Source: SIG607 sp045646245 (lineage in GTDB: Bacteria > Bacillota > Clostridia > Oscillospirales > Acutalibacteraceae). From it: a stretch of 8,029 nucleotides of DNA. Of this stretch, positions 4,208 to 8,029 are shown piece after piece. Under the pieces are notes generated by a model. That model saw only the letters and a list, made by a program, of their open reading frames with translations. It ran no database searches and had not been told where the DNA came from. The first letter of the stretch is position 1. Every line of letters begins with the position of its first letter. The position numbers were made by a program, and so were the translations under genes. The stretch is from NCBI GenBank assembly GCA_045646245.1, contig JAZRKJ010000010.1, forward strand, positions 1 through 8,029, read 5' to 3'.

Positions 4208-5419
4208 ATGAACGCATTAAACAAAAAAACTGTTGATGACATCAACGTAAAAGGCAAAAAGGTACTTGTTCGTTGCGATTTTAACGTTCCCCTTAAAAAC
4301 GGCGTTATTACCGACGAAAACCGTATCAATGCCGCTCTCCCCACCATTCAGAAGTTAATTAACGACGGCGGTCAGGTTATCCTTTGTTCTCATCTTGGAA
4401 AACCTAAGGGTGAACCCAAGCCCGAGCTCAGCCTTGCTCCCGTTGCAGAAGCTCTTTCCAAGAAGCTTGGTAAAGAAGTAGTATTCGCCGCTGACGACAA
4501 CGTTGTAGGCGAAAACGCAAAGGCAGCAGTTGCCGCTATGAAGGACGGCGACGTTGTTCTTTTACAGAACACCCGTTACAGAGCTGAAGAAACCAAAAAC
4601 GGCGAAGCTTTTTCTAAAGAACTCGGCAGCCTTGCTGATATTTTCGTAAACGATGCTTTCGGTACCGCTCACCGCGCTCACTGCTCCACCGTTGGTGTTG
4701 TTGATTACGTTAAGGAAGCTGTTGCAGGCTACCTTATCGGTAAAGAGCTCAAATACCTGGGCGCTGCTGTTGAAAACCCCGTTCGTCCCTTCGTTTGCAT
4801 TTTGGGCGGCGCTAAGGTTGACAGCAAGCTCCCCGTTATTGAAAACCTTCTTACCAAGGCTGATACCCTTATTATCGGCGGCGGTATGTCCTATACCTTC
4901 CTTGCCGCAAAGGGTTACGGCGTTGGTACCTCTCTTATTGACGAAACCAAAATCGATTACTGCCGTGATATGATGGCTAAAGCAGAAGAAAAGGGCGTTA
5001 AGATTCTTCTCCCCATCGACTGCACCGTTACTAAGGAATTCCCCGATCCTATCGACGCTCCCGTTGAAGTTGCTAACGTTGACGCCGATAAGATTCCTGC
5101 TGATATGATGAGCCTTGACATCGGCCCCAAGACTGCAGAGCTTTACGCTGAAGAGGTTAAGAACGCAAAGACCGTTGTTTGGAACGGACCTATGGGCGTA
5201 TTCGAAAATCCCATTCTTGCAAAGGGTACCTTTGCTGTAGCACAGGCTCTTGCTGATACCGACGCTGTTACCGTTATCGGCGGTGGCGATTCTGCTGCTG
5301 CGGCTAACAATCTTGGCTTTGGTGACAAAATGACTCACATTTCTACCGGCGGCGGCGCTTCTCTTGAATTCCTTGAGGGCAAAGAGCTTCCCGGTATTGC
5401 CGCAATGAACGATAAATAA
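4208..5419 (+). CDS. pgk: phosphoglycerate kinase
   Basis: This enzyme transfers the phosphate of 1,3-bisphosphoglycerate to ADP, giving ATP and 3-phosphoglycerate in glycolysis (cytoplasm). At 403 residues it has the usual length of about 390-415. The N-terminal substrate domain shows RCDFNVPL (22-29), DENR (36-39) and SHLGKPKGEP (61-70), the loops that hold the triose substrate, then NTRYR and the VNDAFGTAHRAHCSTVG segment. The C-terminal nucleotide domain shows VWNGPMGVFE, the glycine-rich GGGDSAAAA and STGGGASLEFLEG near the end. The start fits AAAGGAAG nine bases before the ATG. It is the first gene of the operon; gapA, which often precedes pgk, is absent, and the promoter lies directly upstream. 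Codon choice is strongly biased (ATT/ATC for Ile, AAC, TTC, GTT), which fits high expression. Confidence 0.98.
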   Translation: MNALNKKTVDDINVKGKKVLVRCDFNVPLKNGVITDENRINAALPTIQKLINDGGQVILCSHLGKPKGEPKPELSLAPVAEALSKKLGKEVVFAADDNVVGENAKAAVAAMKDGDVVLLQNTRYRAEETKNGEAFSKELGSLADIFVNDAFGTAHRAHCSTVGVVDYVKEAVAGYLIGKELKYLGAAVENPVRPFVCILGGAKVDSKLPVIENLLTKADTLIIGGGMSYTFLAAKGYGVGTSLIDETKIDYCRDMMAKAEEKGVKILLPIDCTVTKEFPDPIDAPVEVANVDADKIPADMMSLDIGPKTAELYAEEVKNAKTVVWNGPMGVFENPILAKGTFAVAQALADTDAVTVIGGGDSAAAANNLGFGDKMTHISTGGGASLEFLEGKELPGIAAMNDK

Positions 5420-5431
5420 TTAAAATAAACG

Positions 5432-5450
5432 GGGCGGAATTTTTCCGCCC
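5432..5450 (+). other. intercistronic hairpin between pgk and tpiA
   Basis: GGGCGGAA (5432-5439) and TTCCGCCC (5443-5450) form a perfect GC-rich 8-bp stem with a TTT loop. The sequence after it is TGCATTTTGC, too poor in consecutive T for efficient termination. It more likely protects the pgk 3' end or tunes expression between the two genes. A partial terminator is the alternative. Confidence 0.7.
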
Positions 5451-5480
5451 TGCATTTTGCAAATATAAGGAGTAATAATT

Positions 5481-6248
5481 ATGAATAAAGCTACAAGAGC
5501 CGCTGTTATTGCCGGCAACTGGAAAATGAACAAGACCCCCGCAGAGGCTGCTGCGCTTATTAACGAAATGAAGCCTTTAGTTAAGGACGCTGACTGTAAA
5601 GTTGTTCTTTGCGTACCCGCAATTGACATTCCCGCCGCTGTTGAAGCCGCAAAGGGAAGCAATATTGAAATCGGCGCAGAAAACGTTCACTTTAAAGAAA
5701 GCGGCGCTTATACCGGCGAAATTGCCGCTAATATGCTGGTAGAAGCAGGCGTTAAGTACGTTGTTATCGGCCACTCTGAGAGAAGACAGTACTTTGGCGA
5801 AACCGACCAGACTGTTAACCTTCGTACCCTTGCCGCTGTAAAGGCAGGTCTTACCGCAATTGTTTGCGTAGGTGAAACCCTTGAACAAAGAGAATTAGGT
5901 TACACCGAAACCCTTCTTAAGTTCCAGACTAAAATGGCTCTTACCAACGTTACTGCCGACCAGCTTAAAAACATTATTATTGCTTACGAACCCGTATGGG
6001 CTATCGGTACCGGCGTTACCGCTACTGCTGAGCAGGCTGACGAAGGAAACGGCTACGTTAGAGAAGCTATTGCCGAGGTTTACGGTAAGGACGTTGCCGA
6101 AACCGTTACCGTTCAGTACGGCGGTTCTATGAACGCAAAGAACGCTGACGAATTGGTTGCCAAGGTTAACGTTGACGGCGGTCTTATCGGCGGCGCTTCC
6201 CTTAAGGCTGAAGATTTCTCCGTAATCGTTAAAGCCGCAAGCAAATAA
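5481..6248 (+). CDS. tpiA: triosephosphate isomerase
   Basis: It interconverts dihydroxyacetone phosphate and glyceraldehyde 3-phosphate (TIM barrel, homodimer, cytoplasm). The 255 residues match the family at about 250. Catalytic residues are present: Asn13 and Lys15 in GNWKMN (12-17), His98 in GHSERR (97-102), and the base Glu170 in AYEPVWAIGTG (168-178). The phosphate-binding QYGGSM (212-217) and GGLIGGASL (233-241) are also clear. The flexible loop 6 reads GTGVTATAEQ: Val179 replaces the common Lys at the start of the C-terminal hinge (usually KTA). This should change loop motion rather than chemistry. The ribosome site AAGGAG (5467-5472) is 8 nt from the ATG. It lies 61 bp after pgk, beyond a hairpin, and 25 bp before gpmI. 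Confidence 0.98.
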   Translation: MNKATRAAVIAGNWKMNKTPAEAAALINEMKPLVKDADCKVVLCVPAIDIPAAVEAAKGSNIEIGAENVHFKESGAYTGEIAANMLVEAGVKYVVIGHSERRQYFGETDQTVNLRTLAAVKAGLTAIVCVGETLEQRELGYTETLLKFQTKMALTNVTADQLKNIIIAYEPVWAIGTGVTATAEQADEGNGYVREAIAEVYGKDVAETVTVQYGGSMNAKNADELVAKVNVDGGLIGGASLKAEDFSVIVKAASK

Positions 6249-6262
6249 TAATTTTAATTATT

Positions 6263-6268
6263 AGGTGA
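6263..6268 (+). promoter_or_regulatory. ribosome binding site fixing the gpmI start
   Basis: AGGTGA ends five bases before ATG 6274. The upstream in-frame GTG (6265) lies inside this site and is therefore unlikely to be the start. Just upstream is an AT-only perfect inverted repeat, TAATAATT (6246-6253) with AATTATTA (6256-6263), whose left arm contains the tpiA stop codon. Confidence 0.75.
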
Positions 6269-6273
6269 AAATA

Positions 6274-7788
6274 ATGAAAAAACCCGTTGTATTATGTATA
6301 ATGGACGGCTTTGGAATTCGCGAAACCAAGGACGGTAACGCAATTCTTAACGCCAAAACCCCCAACTTAACCAAGCTTTTCAGCGAAAACCCCTTTACCA
6401 CCATCGGCGCTTCGGGACTTGACGTTGGTCTTCCCGACGGTCAGATGGGTAACAGTGAGGTTGGCCACACCAATATTGGCGCAGGCAGAGTCGTTTATCA
6501 GATGCTGGTTAAAATTTCCAAGTCTATTAAGGACGGAAAGTTTTTTGAAATTGAAGCAATGAAAAACGCTATGGAAAACTGCGTTAAAAACGGTACCGCC
6601 CTTCATATGATCGGACTTCTTTCCGACGGCGGCGTACACAGCCACATTGAACACCTTTACGGTATTCTGGAAATGGCTAAAAAGTACGGTCTTACTAAGG
6701 TTTACGTTCATTGCCTTATGGACGGACGTGACGTTTCTACCACTTCGGGCGCCGGCTTTATAAGAGATTTGCAAAGCAAAATGGCACAAATCGGCGTTGG
6801 TAAGGTTGCCACGGTTATGGGCAGATACTACGCTATGGACCGCGACTTTGCATGGGACAGAGTTGAAAAGGCTTACGCCGCAATGGTTTACGGCGAAGGT
6901 GTTGAAACCAATGATGCCGCAGCCGCAGTCGAAGAATCCTATAAAAACGGTGTTACCGATGAATTTATTCTCCCCACCGTTGCCGATAAGGACGGTATGA
7001 TTAAGGCGGGCGACAGCGTTGTTTCCTTTAACTTCCGCCCCGACAGAGCAAGACAGTTTACCCGCGCTTTCGTTGACGAGGCTTTCGACGGTTTCGAAAG
7101 AAAGAAAGGCTTTATGCCTCTTACCTACGTTTGTATGACTCAGTATGACGAGACTATGCCTAACGTCAGCGTTGCATTCCCGCCCGAAGAGCTTAAAATG
7201 ACCTTCGGAGAATATCTTGCAAGCAAGAATATGACTCAGCTTCGTATTGCCGAAACCCAGAAGTACGCTCACGTTACCTTCTTCTTTAACGGCGGCGAAG
7301 AAAAAACCTTTGAAGGCGAAGACAGAATTCTTATTCAGTCTCCCGACGTTCCCACCTTTGACCTTATGCCTGAAATGAGCGCTTACCCCGTTTGCGACGC
7401 GGTTTGCGAACAGATTTTATCGGGCAAATACGACGCGGTTATATTGAACTTTGCTAACTGCGATATGGTAGGTCACACCGGTGTGTTCGGCGCGGCTGTT
7501 AAGGCTGTTGAAGCGGTTGATACCTGCGTTGGCAGAGTGGTTGAAGCAACCAAAAAAATGGGCGGCGTAACCTTTATTACCGCCGACCACGGCAATGCCG
7601 ACTGTATGGTTGGGGAAGACGGAAATCCCTTTACTCCCCATACCACCAACCCCGTACCCTTCTGTGTTGTGGGCTACGACTGTAAGTTAAAGGAAGGCGG
7701 CAGACTTGCCGATATTATCCCCTCTATGCTTACCGTTTTAGGACTACCTAAACCCGCAGAAATGGACGGCGAATCCCTTATAGTTTAA
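6274..7788 (+). CDS. gpmI: phosphoglycerate mutase, cofactor-independent
   Basis: It converts 3-phosphoglycerate to 2-phosphoglycerate without 2,3-bisphosphoglycerate, using two metal ions (normally manganese) and a phosphoserine intermediate; it belongs to the alkaline phosphatase superfamily and is cytoplasmic. The 504 residues match the family at about 510. The metal and catalytic residues are all in place: Asp11 (IMDGFG), Ser61 (MGNSEVGHTNIGAGR), Asp397 and His401 (NCDMVGHTG), Asp438 and His439 (TADHGN), and His456 (PHTTNP). The substrate-binding DGRDVSTTSG (150-159), GRYYAMDRD (183-191) and FRPDRARQ (254-261) are also present. ATG 6274 is preferred to the upstream GTG. It ends the operon and is followed by a strong terminator. 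Eno, which often follows, is absent. Confidence 0.98.
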   Translation: MKKPVVLCIMDGFGIRETKDGNAILNAKTPNLTKLFSENPFTTIGASGLDVGLPDGQMGNSEVGHTNIGAGRVVYQMLVKISKSIKDGKFFEIEAMKNAMENCVKNGTALHMIGLLSDGGVHSHIEHLYGILEMAKKYGLTKVYVHCLMDGRDVSTTSGAGFIRDLQSKMAQIGVGKVATVMGRYYAMDRDFAWDRVEKAYAAMVYGEGVETNDAAAAVEESYKNGVTDEFILPTVADKDGMIKAGDSVVSFNFRPDRARQFTRAFVDEAFDGFERKKGFMPLTYVCMTQYDETMPNVSVAFPPEELKMTFGEYLASKNMTQLRIAETQKYAHVTFFFNGGEEKTFEGEDRILIQSPDVPTFDLMPEMSAYPVCDAVCEQILSGKYDAVILNFANCDMVGHTGVFGAAVKAVEAVDTCVGRVVEATKKMGGVTFITADHGNADCMVGEDGNPFTPHTTNPVPFCVVGYDCKLKEGGRLADIIPSMLTVLGLPKPAEMDGESLIV

Positions 7789-7813
7789 TGCTGTAACGGT
7801 TTAATATTAAACA

Positions 7814-7860
7814 AAAAACGGAAGTTTTCTTTTGCGAAAACTTCCGTTTTTATTTTTTTT
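7814..7860 (+). terminator. intrinsic terminator of the glycolytic operon
   Basis: A perfect 16-bp stem joins 7814-7829 and 7836-7851, with core ACGGAAGTTTTC and a 6-nt loop. A further T-rich tail (7852-7860, eight consecutive T) follows. It lies 25 bp after the gpmI stop codon. Confidence 0.93.
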
Positions 7861-7970
7861 AAAATTTTTTGTCACAAAACAGGTGGTTAGCTTCGTTATA
7901 TTATTAAAAGGGTAAAAAAGAACGTTTTATATAAAAGTAACGTTTAAAAATAAAGAAAGAGGAGAGTCCA

Positions 7971-8029
7971 ATGGGTACTAATGAACAAAGCGAAGAATAT
8001 TACCAATATACAAAGGAGAAAACAAATGA
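7971..8029 (+). CDS. start of an unidentified gene, cut by the window edge
   Basis: ATG 7971 is preceded by GAGGAG (7959-7964) six bases upstream. Nineteen codons are visible, reading MGTNEQSEEYYQYTKEKTN, with no stop before the window ends. The segment is hydrophilic and rich in Glu, Gln and Tyr, and I do not recognise it. A second good ribosome site, AAAGGAG (8012-8018 region), precedes ATG 8026 in another frame. So either 7971 starts the gene, or 7971 is a short leader peptide and the main gene starts at 8026. No clear sigma-A promoter is seen in 7861-7970. Confidence 0.45.
   Translation, partial: MGTNEQSEEYYQYTKEKTN

Noticed and set aside
4562..5338. 258-codon open frame antisense to pgk
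   Set aside because: It lies wholly within pgk, has no ribosome site or promoter and its product resembles nothing. Strong codon bias in pgk leaves antisense frames open by chance.
6367..7272. 301-codon open frame antisense to gpmI
   Set aside because: It is inside a fully conserved gpmI with all catalytic residues, and has the same low-complexity character expected from biased codons read in reverse.
7868..7905. Sigma-A promoter for the last gene (TTGTCA with TATATT)
   Set aside because: The spacing between these boxes is 22 bp, too long for normal promoter recognition.

Overview
The window looks like a chromosomal segment of an uncultured gut Clostridia bacterium, probably of the Ruminococcaceae/Oscillospiraceae type. 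The reasons are moderate-to-low GC, Gram-positive style Shine-Dalgarno sites (AAGGAG and GGTGAT), near-consensus sigma-A promoters, a bile salt hydrolase of the Clostridium/Lactobacillus type, and a pgk-tpiA-gpmI gene order. The taxonomic call is inference; no marker gene here settles it.

Layout. (1) 1-170: a tRNA-Val(GAC) gene with its own promoter and intrinsic terminator. (2) 171-701: about 530 bp without a protein gene. It holds two arrays of short, perfectly self-complementary hairpins joined by a constant linker word. Array A uses TGAAAT in its left half and the exact reverse complement ATTTCA in its right half, four copies each. Array B repeats the design with TATGTAAT and ATTACATA. 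An orphan intrinsic terminator, preceded by about 70 bp that can fold, lies between them. (3) 714-1688: bile salt hydrolase (+). (4) 1714-2403: purC (-), convergent with the hydrolase and sharing a terminator hairpin with it. (5) 2567-3253: a four-helix membrane protein of unknown function (-). (6) 3340-4078: trmL and a DUF1653 gene (+), divergent from the membrane protein, with the two promoters sharing one -35 region. (7) 4208-7788: the glycolytic operon pgk-tpiA-gpmI (+), with its own promoter, an internal hairpin and a strong terminator. (8) 7971-8029: the first codons of a further gene cut by the window edge.

The three glycolytic genes carry out consecutive or adjacent steps of lower glycolysis: triose-phosphate isomerisation, ATP formation from 1,3-bisphosphoglycerate, and 3-PG to 2-PG. 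Their strong codon bias fits high expression. purC, trmL and tRNA-Val are housekeeping. The bile salt hydrolase is the one clearly niche-related gene; it lies beside the repeat arrays and uses codons unlike the glycolytic genes.

The most unusual content is the pair of hairpin arrays. They share a grammar (variable stem, constant linker, orientation switch at the centre) but not sequence. On paper each can fold into a branched structure in which left linkers pair with right linkers and hairpins project at every junction. I cannot tell from sequence alone whether this family has already been described.
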